Positions 38,598-48,055 are shown, counted from the first letter of the stretch. The stretch: DNA of 64,000 nt from Acinetobacter sp. Ac_5812 (GCF_013072695.1 NZ_LXUK01000012.1:124546-188545), one strand, 5' to 3'. The notes: a model not told the origin generated them from the sequence alone. Made by a program: numbers and translations.

Positions 38598-38885
38598 ATG
38601 AAAAAATGGATTTGCTTGACCTGTGGAAAGTACAAAAAAATTGACCCAGATAATTTGAAAACAGGCCAAATTGTTTTCTTTTATCAGTTTAAAATTGATG
38701 CAGAAGAAATTCAGAAAATAATAAAACACGGCATTATCTTAAAACGGAAAAACAAAATTTTAACCATATTAGATGAAGGAGAAATTTTCTACTTGCTTGA
38801 TCGGGATGTATATCCGATCGATGCACCGGTTGACTTTATTTATAATATGTTCGGAAAATGTAGCTGTTCCCTATATGACGAATAA
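38598..38885 (+). CDS. Small Cys-containing protein of unknown function
   Basis: The 95-residue frame from ATG 38598 begins MKKWICLTCGKYKKIDPDN, with a CxxC pair at residues 6 and 9. It ends near MFGKCSCSLYDE, with a second Cys pair. This could form a treble- or ribbon-like zinc site. The middle is rich in Lys/Ile and has no membrane segment. A GTG start at 38550 would add 16 residues; neither start has a convincing ribosome-binding site. It is downstream of the TonB receptor and converges on a LysR gene. I do not recognise the family. Confidence 0.45.
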   Translation: MKKWICLTCGKYKKIDPDNLKTGQIVFFYQFKIDAEEIQKIIKHGIILKRKNKILTILDEGEIFYLLDRDVYPIDAPVDFIYNMFGKCSCSLYDE

Positions 38886-38950
38886 GAATAATAGTAATTT
38901 GATATTAAATAACATTATTCGGGATGACTGGGTTCAAAAAAAGGAATCAC

Positions 38951-39877
38951 TTAGTCGCTTAATGCTAGATGTAGTTTGTGCCGTAATCGCGGAATTGAAA
39001 AATCTAAAAACAGTTTGGTTGTGAGTAATACATTTTGTCGAGTTGGAATAAGTGCATTCAAAAGAGATGCTTGAGGGAACCATGTTGAATGAGCATCAAA
39101 TACATTGACAAATTGGCCAGATTTTAACTCATCAATACATAAATATAGAGGCAGAACTGCAACCCCCATGTCTTGTTGTACCACTGATTTAAGCACAGAC
39201 ATATTGCCACAGCGAATATAAGGTTCCAGTTGCACTATATTCAGGTCATTATTTGGGTTTAAGAATACTTTAGATACCATGCTGTTTTGAACCTCAAGTG
39301 CGATAAAGTTTAAGTCCTTGAGTTGCTCTGGATGCTGAATAGGTTTTTTACCATTCATATAGTGCTGACTTGCAACCAGCACCATTGCTAAATCACAGAC
39401 TGGGCGAATAATCAGACTAGAGTCATTCAGCAGTTTGGAGGAAATCCTGAAAACTAGATCGACTTGTGCGCTGATCAAATCAATATTGTGGTCTGATGTA
39501 TTGATGATCAGACGTACTTTTGGATATTCATGCAGGAATAAATCCAGAATAGGCAGCAATGCTTCTTGGGCAAAGGTTGAAGAGCAACCGATTCTTAATG
39601 TGCCTTTAGGCTCGCCTGTTAGATCAGTTGCAACAGCATAAGCATTTTGTGCTGCCTGTTTTAATGCTTTTGCATGAATATAAACTTCTTCACCAGCTGG
39701 TGTAAGCGCAACATTCCTTGTATTTCGATGTAATAGACGAACCCCAATTCTATTTTCAAGGTCAGCAATATGTCGACTGAGTTTTGAGCGCTGTAAGCCC
39801 AGATTACGTGCCGCAGCAGAAAAACCAGCGTGTTCGACAACTTCAGCAAATAACAACAGATCATCCAATTTTTGCAT
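38951..39877 (-). CDS. LysR-type transcriptional regulator
   Basis: The 308-residue LTTR belongs to the CrgA/AaeR-like branch. The N-terminal helix-turn-helix is LDDLLLFAEVVEHAGFSAAARNLGLQRSKLSRHIADLENRIGVRLLHRNTR (about residues 3-53). An effector domain follows (GTLRIGCSSTFAQEALLPIL...). It is divergent from the metallo-beta-lactamase-fold gene at 39996 with a 118-base gap, the usual arrangement of an LTTR and its target. Effector is unknown. Confidence 0.87.
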   Translation of the reverse strand: MQKLDDLLLFAEVVEHAGFSAAARNLGLQRSKLSRHIADLENRIGVRLLHRNTRNVALTPAGEEVYIHAKALKQAAQNAYAVATDLTGEPKGTLRIGCSSTFAQEALLPILDLFLHEYPKVRLIINTSDHNIDLISAQVDLVFRISSKLLNDSSLIIRPVCDLAMVLVASQHYMNGKKPIQHPEQLKDLNFIALEVQNSMVSKVFLNPNNDLNIVQLEPYIRCGNMSVLKSVVQQDMGVAVLPLYLCIDELKSGQFVNVFDAHSTWFPQASLLNALIPTRQNVLLTTKLFLDFSIPRLRHKLHLALSD

Positions 39878-39995
39878 GACGCACTAGGCCTGTATTGTTG
39901 CCAATTTTAGGACAGTATATTGTGATTTTTGCGGGTTTTGTCAGGGGGCGGAACTTGTTAGATTGATCTCCGTGAAATCAAGGCAGGTCTTATCG

Positions 39996-40976
39996 ATGGG
40001 CACATTTAAAAATCAAAGGATTAGCGCATTTTGGGGCAATAAATTTTTTGTAGCATTATTGCTGTCATTGCCTCTGAGTTCTGCTTTCGCAAAAGATAAT
40101 GGAATTTCTGTAGATCATTCGCTGTATCAGAACCGTCCTGTGCTAACTGATTTTACAGCAGCCTCGTGTCCAGATAATCCAAGAAGTTTAGTCCAAGTCA
40201 AAGGTAATCTATATCGACATACCACGGGCGCAGGCTTAGCCGTACATAGCGGTTTGGTTTTGATCACTAAAGAAGGTGCTTTGGTGATTGATCCAGCGAT
40301 GACCTGCACATCGACATGGCTAAAAGATGAAATAAAGAAACGTTTTGATGTGCCTGTAAAATATGTGGTCTATACCCATGCACATGCGGACCATATTAGT
40401 GGTGGACAGATATTTAAAGCGGATGGTGCAACCATTGTTGCTAATCAACGTAGTCTTGAACCGATCGTGGGGGAAAAGTTAGCCACAGCATTACCAGATC
40501 GCGTTTTTGATCAGGACATGAAGATTAGCCTAGGGGGCGAAGAGGTTTTATTACATTACGTTGCACCAAGCCATTCAGACAGTATGGTCATGGTACTGTT
40601 TCCAAAATACAAAGCGTTGCAGTGTACCGATGTGTGTGAAAGTAAAAGCATGCCATACAATGATTTCTTAGATTTTTATTACACTGGCTGGATTGATACC
40701 TTGGATTGGGTGATCAAGCAAGATGTCGATTTTATTGATGTTGGGCATTATAGCCCTGCCACACGTGAAGATCAGATCGCATTGCGTCAGTATATTGTCG
40801 ATTTGCATCAACAAGTTTTGGATTTGGTTCGTGCAGGCCAGTCGTGGGATCAACTCTATCGTAATGTCAAATTCAGCTCCGAAGTTCAGAACTGGATTGG
40901 TTTCAGTACGATGAAAATACCGAATATTCAAGGCATGTATCGTTGGGTAACCAATCATCGTCGAGGGAACTGGTAG
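39996..40976 (+). CDS. Secreted metallo-beta-lactamase-fold hydrolase
   Basis: The 326-residue protein has a signal peptide (about 1-31, LLLSLPLSSAFA). It has an MBL core with the zinc motif HAHADH (His128, His130, Asp132, His133) in YTHAHADHISGGQIF, the next His in APSHSDSMVMVLFP, and another in VDVGHYSP-like VGHYSPATRED. Periplasmic MBL hydrolases of this type cut esters, lactones or sulfates; substrate is unknown and beta-lactam hydrolysis is not implied. ATG 39996 is supported by AGGCAGG eight bases upstream; the frame also runs back to a TTG at 39963. It is divergent from a LysR gene. Confidence 0.85.
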   Translation: MGTFKNQRISAFWGNKFFVALLLSLPLSSAFAKDNGISVDHSLYQNRPVLTDFTAASCPDNPRSLVQVKGNLYRHTTGAGLAVHSGLVLITKEGALVIDPAMTCTSTWLKDEIKKRFDVPVKYVVYTHAHADHISGGQIFKADGATIVANQRSLEPIVGEKLATALPDRVFDQDMKISLGGEEVLLHYVAPSHSDSMVMVLFPKYKALQCTDVCESKSMPYNDFLDFYYTGWIDTLDWVIKQDVDFIDVGHYSPATREDQIALRQYIVDLHQQVLDLVRAGQSWDQLYRNVKFSSEVQNWIGFSTMKIPNIQGMYRWVTNHRRGNW

Positions 40977-41133
40977 CCCATATGGCTAGATAAAATAAGG
41001 GCTTTTCTGTTGAAGCAGGAGTTTGTATCGAGTCTGATGATTTGGTATGAATGAGCAAATTCATGTGGTGCATTATACTGAAATGTAAAGCCAGTGATGG
41101 AATTGATTTTGAGCGCGTCTGAACAACAGATGA

Positions 41134-42039
41134 ATGAGTGTTAAAGTGTTAGAAATTAAAGATTTAGAAACGTTTATATATGCTGTTGAAAACTCTTCTT
41201 TAACTGTAACTTCAGAAAAACTTGGTATTGATCAATCCACTGTAACCAAACGCATCAATAATATTGAGAAAAAGCTAAAAGGAAAGCTATTCAATCGTAA
41301 AAGCCGACCTTTACAACTCACCCATTTGGGAGAGAAAGTCTACTTTAAAGGTCGCTATATCCTCGAGCAAATGGAACAATTAGAGTATTTTCATCAGCAA
41401 GAGGTCCTTACAAATCAAGAAAAAATCAACATCGGTGTTCCAATTACCTTGGTGGATGATCTCTCAGAGTATATTTATGAAAGGTATAAGCACGACCATT
41501 ATTTAACTAGTGTTGAAATACAAAGCGGTTGGGGGCGAAGTCTGATTCAGCAAGTCGCGGAGAGTGAGTTGCCGCTTGCAATTGTAATGATTCCTTCCAA
41601 TCTTAATCTTTCTAGCCATTTATTTTTCTTGAATATTGGGACTTTACCTTTAGTTGTGGTTTCAGTCAGAAGTGGCGTTAAAGAACATACCAGTTTGGAG
41701 CGATGCAGTCGGAAAGGTTGGGTGATCCACCCTGAAGGATGTTGCTTTAGAGAGTGCTTAAATAAAGAACTAAAAGAACGAAAGTTGTTCCTATATGCAA
41801 ATAAAGAAATTTTTGGGATAGAACCGCAGTTACACAGTATTTTAAATGGAGATGGTTTGGGAATTTTCCCAAAGCCTTTTATTGATCAGCACCCTGCATT
41901 TAACTCGGATCTCGAAATTGTGGCGGTCGAAGATTTTAATGTCAGTTTAAACGTAGGGATTGTTTATGCTGATCGAAGCTATTTAAATGAGGTGAATTAT
42001 TTTGCAAAAATCCTCAGAGAACGCTATTTTTGCGAATAA
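41134..42039 (+). CDS. LysR-type transcriptional regulator
   Basis: The 301-residue protein has an N-terminal helix-turn-helix (LEIKDLETFIYAVENSSLTVTSEKLGIDQSTVTKRINNIEKKLKG, about residues 5-50) and an effector domain that is less conserved and rich in charged residues. It follows the MBL-fold hydrolase on the same strand after 157 bases and has no obvious divergent target. Its regulated genes are unknown. The next gene is a small secreted protein 139 bases downstream. Confidence 0.82.
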   Translation: MSVKVLEIKDLETFIYAVENSSLTVTSEKLGIDQSTVTKRINNIEKKLKGKLFNRKSRPLQLTHLGEKVYFKGRYILEQMEQLEYFHQQEVLTNQEKINIGVPITLVDDLSEYIYERYKHDHYLTSVEIQSGWGRSLIQQVAESELPLAIVMIPSNLNLSSHLFFLNIGTLPLVVVSVRSGVKEHTSLERCSRKGWVIHPEGCCFRECLNKELKERKLFLYANKEIFGIEPQLHSILNGDGLGIFPKPFIDQHPAFNSDLEIVAVEDFNVSLNVGIVYADRSYLNEVNYFAKILRERYFCE

Positions 42040-42178
42040 GTTGGGATATGAATTGAATCCTTTATATCGAGCAGAACAACGTCATTTTTATACAGCTTTA
42101 TGGAAAATTTAAATCTCCAAATTCAAACTAACATGCTAATATAACGCATTAAAATTAGAAAACAGCTAGGGCATAAGC

Positions 42179-42508
42179 ATGAGAAGAATACTATGTTTGA
42201 TGTCGGTTCTGATTGTATCAACGGTCATTTGTGCAGCTGAAATGCCAGTAGACATGAACGAAGAACAAAGCCTTTCAAAAAATCCCTTAACAGAAAAACG
42301 TGAGAATTCCCTGATTAAGCAGTCGACCAAAAAAGCGGATATTGATGAAGAAGTTGATACTCAGGCCTTAAAACTAGGTGGAATACATCGTCGAGAAGAA
42401 GCAAGACAATACCTTGAGCTAAAAAATGAAATGGAAAAAAGTCGAGAACAGTCGGACGATAATACTAAAAATAAAAAACAGACACCTAATGAGATGACAC
42501 AGAAGTAG
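42179..42508 (+). CDS. Small secreted, highly charged protein of unknown function
   Basis: The 109-residue protein starts with a Sec signal peptide (MRRILCLMSVLIVSTVICAA, cleavage near residue 20). The mature part is very rich in Glu, Lys, Asp, Asn and Gln, with probable helix or coiled-coil in HRREEARQYLELKNEMEKSREQ. No known domain was recognised. A start codon follows AGGGCATAAGC, an acceptable ribosome-binding site. It is downstream of a LysR gene and upstream of a methyltransferase. It is probably periplasmic; function cannot be stated. Confidence 0.6.
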   Translation: MRRILCLMSVLIVSTVICAAEMPVDMNEEQSLSKNPLTEKRENSLIKQSTKKADIDEEVDTQALKLGGIHRREEARQYLELKNEMEKSREQSDDNTKNKKQTPNEMTQK

Positions 42509-42639
42509 ATTTTGTTTGATGTCTTGGGACAAATTAATTCGGTAGCTATCACTCTGTTTGCGCCAGTGCCATAATCACAAGATAATTTTTCATTGTGCTG
42601 ATGATGGAGTGTCCGATCAGTGCTGAGAAGGACACTCAA

Positions 42640-43269
42640 ATGAGCAGAAATTACTGGGAAGATGTCTATCAATTGAAGCAGGCTGATCAAGTCAGTTGGT
42701 ATCAGCAACAAGATCATAAAACACTAGCGCTGATCCAATCTCAGAATCTATCCCCTGATGCAAAAATTATTGATGTTGGAAGCGGTGCATCACTGCTCAT
42801 TGATCAGCTGATCGAGTCGGGTTATAAAAATCTGCATGTGCTTGATCTATCTGAAACCGCATTGAAGACAACTCAAGCAAGATTAATAGAGAAGAATTTA
42901 GAGAGTAGTCAAATTCATTGGTTGGTTGCAGATGTTTGTACAGTTGAACTTGCGCCTCAGTTTTTTGATGTATGGCACGATCGAGCAGTATTTCATTTTA
43001 TGGTGACAGAAGAGCACCAAGCGCAATATCTAAAAAATGTACGGCATGCCTTGAAGCAAAATGGATTTTTGATGATTTCTTCCTTTGCCGAAGATGGCCC
43101 AACACAGTGTAGTGGCTTGCCTGTAGAGCGTTATAGTGTGGAAAAGTTAGCACAGAGACTTGGCGAGGACTTTAGGCTAATTCATTACGAAAGCTCAATT
43201 CATTTAACACCTTGGGATACCAAGCAAAAATTTATTCATACAATGTGGCTGTTTAAAGAACAGAAGTAA
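42640..43269 (+). CDS. SAM-dependent class I methyltransferase
   Basis: The 209-residue protein has the Rossmann-fold SAM motif KIIDVGSGASLLIDQLIESGYKNLHVLDLS (motif I and the acidic residue of motif II). It also has WLVADVCTVELAPQFFDVWHDRAVFHFM and later GFLMISSFAEDGPTQCSGLPVERYS. It resembles small-molecule methyltransferases of the TPMT/UbiE-like type; the substrate is unknown. GAGAAGGACA precedes ATG 42640, which decides this start; an upstream in-frame codon at 42595 lacks support. It converges on a hydrolase gene. Confidence 0.84.
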   Translation: MSRNYWEDVYQLKQADQVSWYQQQDHKTLALIQSQNLSPDAKIIDVGSGASLLIDQLIESGYKNLHVLDLSETALKTTQARLIEKNLESSQIHWLVADVCTVELAPQFFDVWHDRAVFHFMVTEEHQAQYLKNVRHALKQNGFLMISSFAEDGPTQCSGLPVERYSVEKLAQRLGEDFRLIHYESSIHLTPWDTKQKFIHTMWLFKEQK

Positions 43270-43302
43270 ATAGAAAGTAATTTGAGCTGTTAGCCGTTGT
43301 AT

Positions 43303-44238
43303 TTATTTATAAGCAAACTCTTGGTTACTCGTTTGCTTTCGACTATGGTCTAACCATTTTCCAGCCTCGATTAATGCGTTTCTACTCTCTGGAACAAATG
43401 GAATTTGTGGCCATGCATGCCACATTCCGGTCCAAATCGATAAGGTGACCGAAACATCAACAGCCTTCGCTCTTTTTGCAAATTCACGACTATCATCAAG
43501 TAAAACCTCCCGAGAACCGACTTGTACCAGTAGCGGTGGAAGACCTGTAAAATCAGCATACAACGGTGATAATAATGGATCATTCCGGATATGGTCTTTG
43601 GCATAATGTCTTGCAAAATCCCGTTCCAAAAAATAGGTGCCCAGAAACGGATCGCGTTTGTCTTGTCTGGCATGACTCAATGAGCTTAAGGTCAAGTCTA
43701 ACCACGGGGATTGTAAGTAGATTTTTTTAGGCATGTTGAGTTGTTTATCTCTCAGGATAATACTCAATGCTAAGGCCAAGTTTCCACCTGCGGAGTCTCC
43801 AGCAAGTAAAATTTCATGCGCTGGAAATTTGTCGGATAAACTTTGCCATGCCAACAAGACATCTTCTAGTGCTGCTGGGTAGGGATGTTCTGGAGCTAAA
43901 CGATAATCTGGTAAATAGGCAAGTTCTGCTTTGGCAAGTTTGCACAAGGTCCCGACGTAGGCACGATAACTGTGTGGGCTACCGATGACGAAACCACCGC
44001 CATGAATATAAAATAAAATGCGGCCTTTGACTTTATTCGTCGATTGATTATGGATGCTAAGAATAGGCAAGTTTTCGATATGGCTATGTTCAAAGCTCAA
44101 CTGACTGGGTATCGGAACAATGCTGGTACCTTGTTCGAAGATTCTCCGCATCAATTTGGTATTATTGGGATGCAATAACAGTAATTTTTTTTGCCAGCCA
44201 AATAATGTGATCGCGGTATATGCTCTTAAACTCACCAT
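43303..44238 (-). CDS. Alpha/beta hydrolase, HSL (hormone-sensitive lipase) family esterase
   Basis: The 311-residue protein has the HSL oxyanion motif HGGG (residues 79-82 in YIHGGGFVIGSPHSY) and the nucleophile Ser149 in GDSAGGN. The Asp and His are likely in VGSREVLLDDSREFA and GMWHAWP, completing the triad. A hydrophobic start (LRAYTAITLFGWQKKLLLL) might be a membrane-associated segment. Such enzymes cleave short- to medium-chain esters. It lies 19 bases downstream of a Crp-type regulator on the same strand, so the two form an operon. Confidence 0.88.
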   Translation of the reverse strand: MVSLRAYTAITLFGWQKKLLLLHPNNTKLMRRIFEQGTSIVPIPSQLSFEHSHIENLPILSIHNQSTNKVKGRILFYIHGGGFVIGSPHSYRAYVGTLCKLAKAELAYLPDYRLAPEHPYPAALEDVLLAWQSLSDKFPAHEILLAGDSAGGNLALALSIILRDKQLNMPKKIYLQSPWLDLTLSSLSHARQDKRDPFLGTYFLERDFARHYAKDHIRNDPLLSPLYADFTGLPPLLVQVGSREVLLDDSREFAKRAKAVDVSVTLSIWTGMWHAWPQIPFVPESRNALIEAGKWLDHSRKQTSNQEFAYK

Positions 44239-44257
44239 GCTTTAAGCCCCAAATAGA

Positions 44258-44962
44258 TTAGTCCGAAAATTTCTTTTTGATTCGTGATAGTGACTCTGCT
44301 TCTATCCCTAAATACGAGGCCAAATGATATTGAGCCACTTGGTCGACAAGCCACGGTTCATTCGCCAGCACCCAGTGATATCTCTGTTCTGCATTGGCCG
44401 TGAGCAGCATTGCTTCCCGTTGTTCATTACGTATAAATAATTCTTTTGCGACTCGACCAATAAATAGTTCAACTTCTGTCGGATACTTTTCTCTTAATGA
44501 TTCAATCAGCTCAAGGGGGATTTTATAAAGTCGGACATCACCTAATGCCTGAATGCTAAAAGGAAGCGTCTGACAGGTTAAGTATGCACTTAATGAACCA
44601 ATGAGTTGACCCTGAGTAAAGAAGGCTTTATTTCGTTCTTTACCATCCAACATTGTGTAGTAGTAGCGGACTATCCCTGAGGTAATGATGCTGAATCCAT
44701 CGACATTCTTACCCGCATAGGCAATCAACTCTCCATCACTAAATTCCTGGTATTCAAGGCAATGAATGACATGGCTCAATAATTCTTGATTGGATATAAG
44801 GTATTTGAAAATGGTATTACTCACAATTTCAATATCCTGATGTCTTCGTGTCGTCATAGCGGACCTAGTACTGGATAAGTGCTGGAATTCTAATGTGCTC
44901 ATTTTGATATGAGCATCTTGTAAATGGCTGAAAATTTCATTGATAAATGTTAAGCAGCTCAT
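44258..44962 (-). CDS. Crp/Fnr-family cyclic-nucleotide-binding-domain regulator
   Basis: The 234-residue protein has a cNMP-binding domain (about 65-165; IISGIVRYYYTMLDGKERNKAFFTQGQLIGSLSAY) and a short C-terminal helix-turn-helix ending VDQVAQYHLASYLGIEAESLSRIKKKFSD, as in compact Crp/Fnr regulators of Bacteroidetes and gamma-proteobacteria. The cNMP-contacting RxS motif is not obvious, so the ligand may differ. Start ATG 44962 is used; an internal ATG at 44857, preceded by TAGGT, would give a 199-residue protein closer to the family length. It is co-transcribed with the HSL esterase 19 bases downstream. Confidence 0.8.
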   Translation of the reverse strand: MSCLTFINEIFSHLQDAHIKMSTLEFQHLSSTRSAMTTRRHQDIEIVSNTIFKYLISNQELLSHVIHCLEYQEFSDGELIAYAGKNVDGFSIITSGIVRYYYTMLDGKERNKAFFTQGQLIGSLSAYLTCQTLPFSIQALGDVRLYKIPLELIESLREKYPTEVELFIGRVAKELFIRNEQREAMLLTANAEQRYHWVLANEPWLVDQVAQYHLASYLGIEAESLSRIKKKFSD

Positions 44963-45201
44963 TAATTTCAGATGCCTAGTAAAGAAGCCCTGACGAATTA
45001 TTTTGATACGTTTTTCAGTAAACTGTAACTGCTTGGTTAAATAAATATTAACGAAATTTATAAATTAAAAGTTAATTTCAATGGTTTAGCAATTTAAAAA
45101 ATAAAAAGATAATACTTATAATTCTTGTTACAACGATTTTATCGACAAGTTATTGAAAATTTCCCATAGTCCTATGAACTATACATATTAGGAGAACTGT
45201 T

Positions 45202-45429
45202 ATGGATAAGATTACAGTCATCGTCAAGGACCAAGAAGAAAATGAATCGATTGTCGTTGCACAGCTGAATGATTTAGAAGACCGTGATATTCCTTTTTTT
45301 AAACGGGTTGAACATATTGAAGTAGAAGGAAATATCATTTTTCCAAATATTGACTTATTGTTTGAGAGTGATATCGATGGAAAAATCTATAAGTTGGTTG
45401 CACCTGTAAATGACAAAAGATTTATCTGA
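45202..45429 (+). CDS. Small acidic protein of unknown function
   Basis: The 75-residue frame begins at ATG 45202 with a strong TAGGAGAACTG ribosome-binding site eight bases upstream. It is rich in Asp, Glu and Ile/Val and has no membrane segment or known motif (MDKITVIVKDQEENESIVVAQLND). A terminator follows. The clean Shine-Dalgarno and terminator argue for a real gene. The nearest neighbours are a Crp regulator upstream (divergent) and the DdrR-like gene converging downstream. Function is unknown. Confidence 0.6.
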   Translation: MDKITVIVKDQEENESIVVAQLNDLEDRDIPFFKRVEHIEVEGNIIFPNIDLLFESDIDGKIYKLVAPVNDKRFI

Positions 45430-45456
45430 ATTTAAACCGATGATTCAACCTTAAAA

Positions 45457-45493
45457 AAGACCCACTGATGCGATTACAATCGGTGGGTTTTTA
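45457..45493 (+). terminator. Terminator after the small acidic gene
   Basis: CCCACTGAT and ATCGGTGGG pair over nine bp (one G-U) around a 13-base loop, followed by TTTTTA, 30 bases after the stop. Confidence 0.8.
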
Positions 45494-45544
45494 TTTGAGA
45501 GTATTAAAATAATGTACAAGTTGAAGCGTATTTAAGTTGAAAAT

Positions 45545-45584
45545 AAAGAGCTTGTTAAGTGAGATCATGTACAAGCTCTTTTTA
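45545..45584. terminator. Bidirectional terminator between two small genes
   Basis: AAAGAGCTTGT and ACAAGCTCTTT are exact reverse complements around a 15-base loop, with T/A-rich tails. It separates the plus-strand small gene from the minus-strand DdrR-like gene. Confidence 0.75.
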
Positions 45585-45616
45585 TAGTCGGGTCATACTG
45601 AATCGATATATTTTTA

Positions 45617-45847
45617 TCAATGAATTGGGTTAAGCCCTTTAACAATGTCATTAAACTCTGAACCATTGAGCCAAAAAGATTTCTTTAAAAAAAGTGTGGT
45701 CATAATACTTTCTGCGGCTTCACTATTTTGGTTGTCACAAAATAGTCCGTAGCTATCACCTAACACAGTATTGTTCTCGATTAGCCGAATAAAGAAAGCA
45801 TGTTGTTCGTCAGCATAACCAAGAATAGCATCACGTCGATTGTTCAT
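45617..45847 (-). CDS. ddrR: DdrR-like DNA-damage-response protein
   Basis: The 76-residue protein (MNNRRDAILGYADEQHAFF...) is divergent from umuDAb with a shared 293-base gap. That is the position and size of ddrR, known only from Acinetobacter, where DdrR acts with UmuDAb as corepressor of the DNA-damage response. GGAGACATG, about eight bases before the ATG, is the ribosome-binding site. No membrane segment or known enzyme motif. Identity rests on position, length and genus-specific context; I could not compare sequences directly. Confidence 0.75.
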   Translation of the reverse strand: MNNRRDAILGYADEQHAFFIRLIENNTVLGDSYGLFCDNQNSEAAESIMTTLFLKKSFWLNGSEFNDIVKGLNPIH

Positions 45848-46072
45848 TTTTCATGTCTCCACATCAAAAATATTTGAATAAAACCTAACTGCTGAGAGAT
45901 CAAATAGATTAATGAATTAGATCAATGGCTTAACATTTTTAAATTGATCAAAAATACAATAAGTCATTCATTTGAAACATTAATTTTAGTTTGTCTTATA
46001 CATCCTTGTCTAAGTGAAACAAGCTAAAATCTGATCTATGGATTTATTGTTATGCAAAATTAATTGTACGTC

Positions 46073-46099
46073 AACTTGAATTTGTAACTTTTTCAAGTT
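46073..46099. promoter_or_regulatory. UmuDAb operator in the ddrR-umuDAb gap
   Basis: AACTTGAA (46073-46080) and TTCAAGTT (46092-46099) form an 8-bp inverted repeat with an 11-base spacer, containing TTGAATTTGTAACTTTTTCAA. This closely resembles the published UmuDAb binding palindrome of Acinetobacter. It lies 41 bases upstream of the umuDAb start, so autorepression is expected. It would derepress when UmuDAb cleaves itself after RecA activation. Confidence 0.85.
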
Positions 46100-46140
46100 A
46101 AATTATTTGAAAGTATTTTAAGCTTGGGTAGGGGGAAGTT

Positions 46141-46752
46141 ATGTCCAAAAAAACTGAATTTGAGCATGGAGGGGCAAGAACCAATGCTGGGCGGAAGGCA
46201 CAGTTCACTGAGCCAACCAAAGTCATCCGTGTTCCTGAATCTCAAGTTGATTTCATCAAAAATTGGTTACTGAATAATGTCAAAACGGGGACTCAAACTG
46301 ATTTGACTGCATCAATGAAAATACAGAATGTCCAAGCCAAGAATGATCGACTTTATCATATTCCACTGGCAACAGAACGTGTAGCCGCTGGTTTTCCGTC
46401 GCCTGCCCAAGACCATGTTGAACAAGCTTTAGATTTAAATGAATTTTTAATTCGTAACGAAAATTCTACTTTTATTGTGAAAGCTAATTCTTTGTCGATG
46501 TTAGATGCGGGCATTGATATTGATGATCCTCTGGTGGTTGATCGTAGTCTTCCTGCCAAATCAGGGGATATTGTGATTGCCTTGATTGACAATGATTTTA
46601 CCGTGAAGCGTTTAATGGTTGATCACCATTTCAGCCCGCCTAAAGTGTGGTTGAAAGCTGAGAATCCGGATTACCAGAATATTTATATTAGCGAGGGCCA
46701 AGAGTTACTAATCTGGGGCGTTGTGACCTATAACTTGAAACCGATGAGATAA
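46141..46752 (+). CDS. umuD: UmuDAb: LexA-like UmuD repressor and error-prone polymerase subunit
   Basis: The 203-residue protein is longer than E. coli UmuD. An N-terminal DNA-binding region (about 1-75, including the basic stretch [11 protein letters not shown]) precedes the S24 protease domain. The self-cleavage bond is Ala83-Gly84 in VAAGFPSP. The catalytic dyad is Ser119 in ANSLSM and Lys156 in DFTVKR. All three match the published Acinetobacter UmuDAb. It represses damage genes in place of LexA, which Acinetobacter lacks, and contributes to Pol V-type synthesis. It is four bases upstream of umuC, and both are controlled by the operator just before it. Confidence 0.95.
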   Translation: MSKKTEFEHGGARTNAGRKAQFTEPTKVIRVPESQVDFIKNWLLNNVKTGTQTDLTASMKIQNVQAKNDRLYHIPLATERVAAGFPSPAQDHVEQALDLNEFLIRNENSTFIVKANSLSMLDAGIDIDDPLVVDRSLPAKSGDIVIALIDNDFTVKRLMVDHHFSPPKVWLKAENPDYQNIYISEGQELLIWGVVTYNLKPMR

Positions 46753-46756
46753 GCCA

Positions 46757-48055
46757 ATGAGTCTACCACAACGTATTTTTGCTTTGATTGATGTGAATAA
46801 CTGCTATGTCAGTTGTGAGCGCGTGTTTAATCCAAAGCTGGAAAATCGTCCTGTGGTGGTACTGTCCAATAACGATGGTTGTGTGGTTTCTCGTTCCTAT
46901 GAAGCGAAACAGCTTGGTATTCGGATGGCTGTACCCGTATTTCAGATTGAGGACATTATCCAGCAACATCAGGTTGAAGTTTTTTCCAGTAATTATGCCT
47001 TGTATGCGGAAATGTCGCGCCGTTTCATGAATATATTGGGCAGCTTTGTCGATCCATGCGAGCAGGAAGTGTATTCAATAGATGAATGCTTTCTAGAGTT
47101 AACTGCCTACCAACAAAGTTATGACTTGACTGTGTACGCTCATCAGATTTTGGATACCATCAAAAACTGGTTGGGCTTGCCGTGCTGTATAGGCATTGGC
47201 TATTCCAAGACTCAGGCAAAACTCGCCAATAATCTCGCTAAGACCCATGCCTGTTTTAATAGTGTATGTAATATCGTTGTGGAAGATCCCTGCGTGATTG
47301 AAGATTTGTTGCAGCATATGCCTGTGGGGGAAGTGTGGGGTGTGGGTCGTAAGATTCGACAACGCTTGGAAAAAATGAATGTCTACTCGGTGATGGATTT
47401 GCTGCAAGCAGATGCAAAAATGATGGGAAAGTATTTTTCAGTGCTGATGGAAAATACCGTCAAAGAATTACAGGGCATGGCCTGCTTAGAGATTGAGGAT
47501 GTCGTGACTGATCGACGACAAGTGTTGAGTAGTCGTTCATTTGGCCAGCCGATTCAAAAGAAAAGTGATTTAAGTGGTGCACTGACCGAATTTAGTTTAC
47601 GTGCCATAGAGCGCTTACGCCATCAGAAATTATTATGTAAGGCGGTTGGGGTAAGTATTCGTACTAACCGCTTTAATAAGGAACAGTATTATCGACCTTA
47701 TACGGTCGTATATTTGTCTGACTATAGTGATGATCGTTTAGAAATTATCAAGGCGGTACAGCAGGGGCTTGATCGTATCTTTCAGGCTGGACATCGTTAC
47801 AAAAAAGCGGAAGTGATTTTATTAGACATTATTCCACAGCATAGTCATGCTGTTGATTTATTCCATGATACCGATGAACTGATTGCTCGTCGCAACCTCT
47901 CTACAACCTTCGATGGAATTAATGAAAAGTTCGGACGAGACACCATGACGTTGGGGCGATTAATCACACCTCATGGGCGGGCATGGCGTATGACTCAAAA
48001 TCATAAATCACCGAGTTATTTGACTAACTGGGATCAGGTTTTAAAGATTGGATAA
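46757..48055 (+). CDS. umuC: Y-family DNA polymerase UmuC (Pol V catalytic subunit)
   Basis: The 432-residue protein has the Y-family palm residues in [19 protein letters not shown] and [12 protein letters not shown], the helix-hairpin-helix-type region [18 protein letters not shown], the little-finger domain, and the C-terminal DUF4113-like end. It performs translesion synthesis with cleaved UmuD. It is full length, unlike truncated copies in some Acinetobacter. It starts four bases after the umuDAb stop, so the two are one operon. A terminator lies 115 bases downstream. Confidence 0.94.
   Translation: MSLPQRIFALIDVNNCYVSCERVFNPKLENRPVVVLSNNDGCVVSRSYEAKQLGIRMAVPVFQIEDIIQQHQVEVFSSNYALYAEMSRRFMNILGSFVDPCEQEVYSIDECFLELTAYQQSYDLTVYAHQILDTIKNWLGLPCCIGIGYSKTQAKLANNLAKTHACFNSVCNIVVEDPCVIEDLLQHMPVGEVWGVGRKIRQRLEKMNVYSVMDLLQADAKMMGKYFSVLMENTVKELQGMACLEIEDVVTDRRQVLSSRSFGQPIQKKSDLSGALTEFSLRAIERLRHQKLLCKAVGVSIRTNRFNKEQYYRPYTVVYLSDYSDDRLEIIKAVQQGLDRIFQAGHRYKKAEVILLDIIPQHSHAVDLFHDTDELIARRNLSTTFDGINEKFGRDTMTLGRLITPHGRAWRMTQNHKSPSYLTNWDQVLKIG

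Noticed and set aside
39996..40976. Calling the MBL-fold protein a beta-lactamase
   Set aside because: The HAHADH zinc motif is shared by many hydrolases and nothing else points to beta-lactams.
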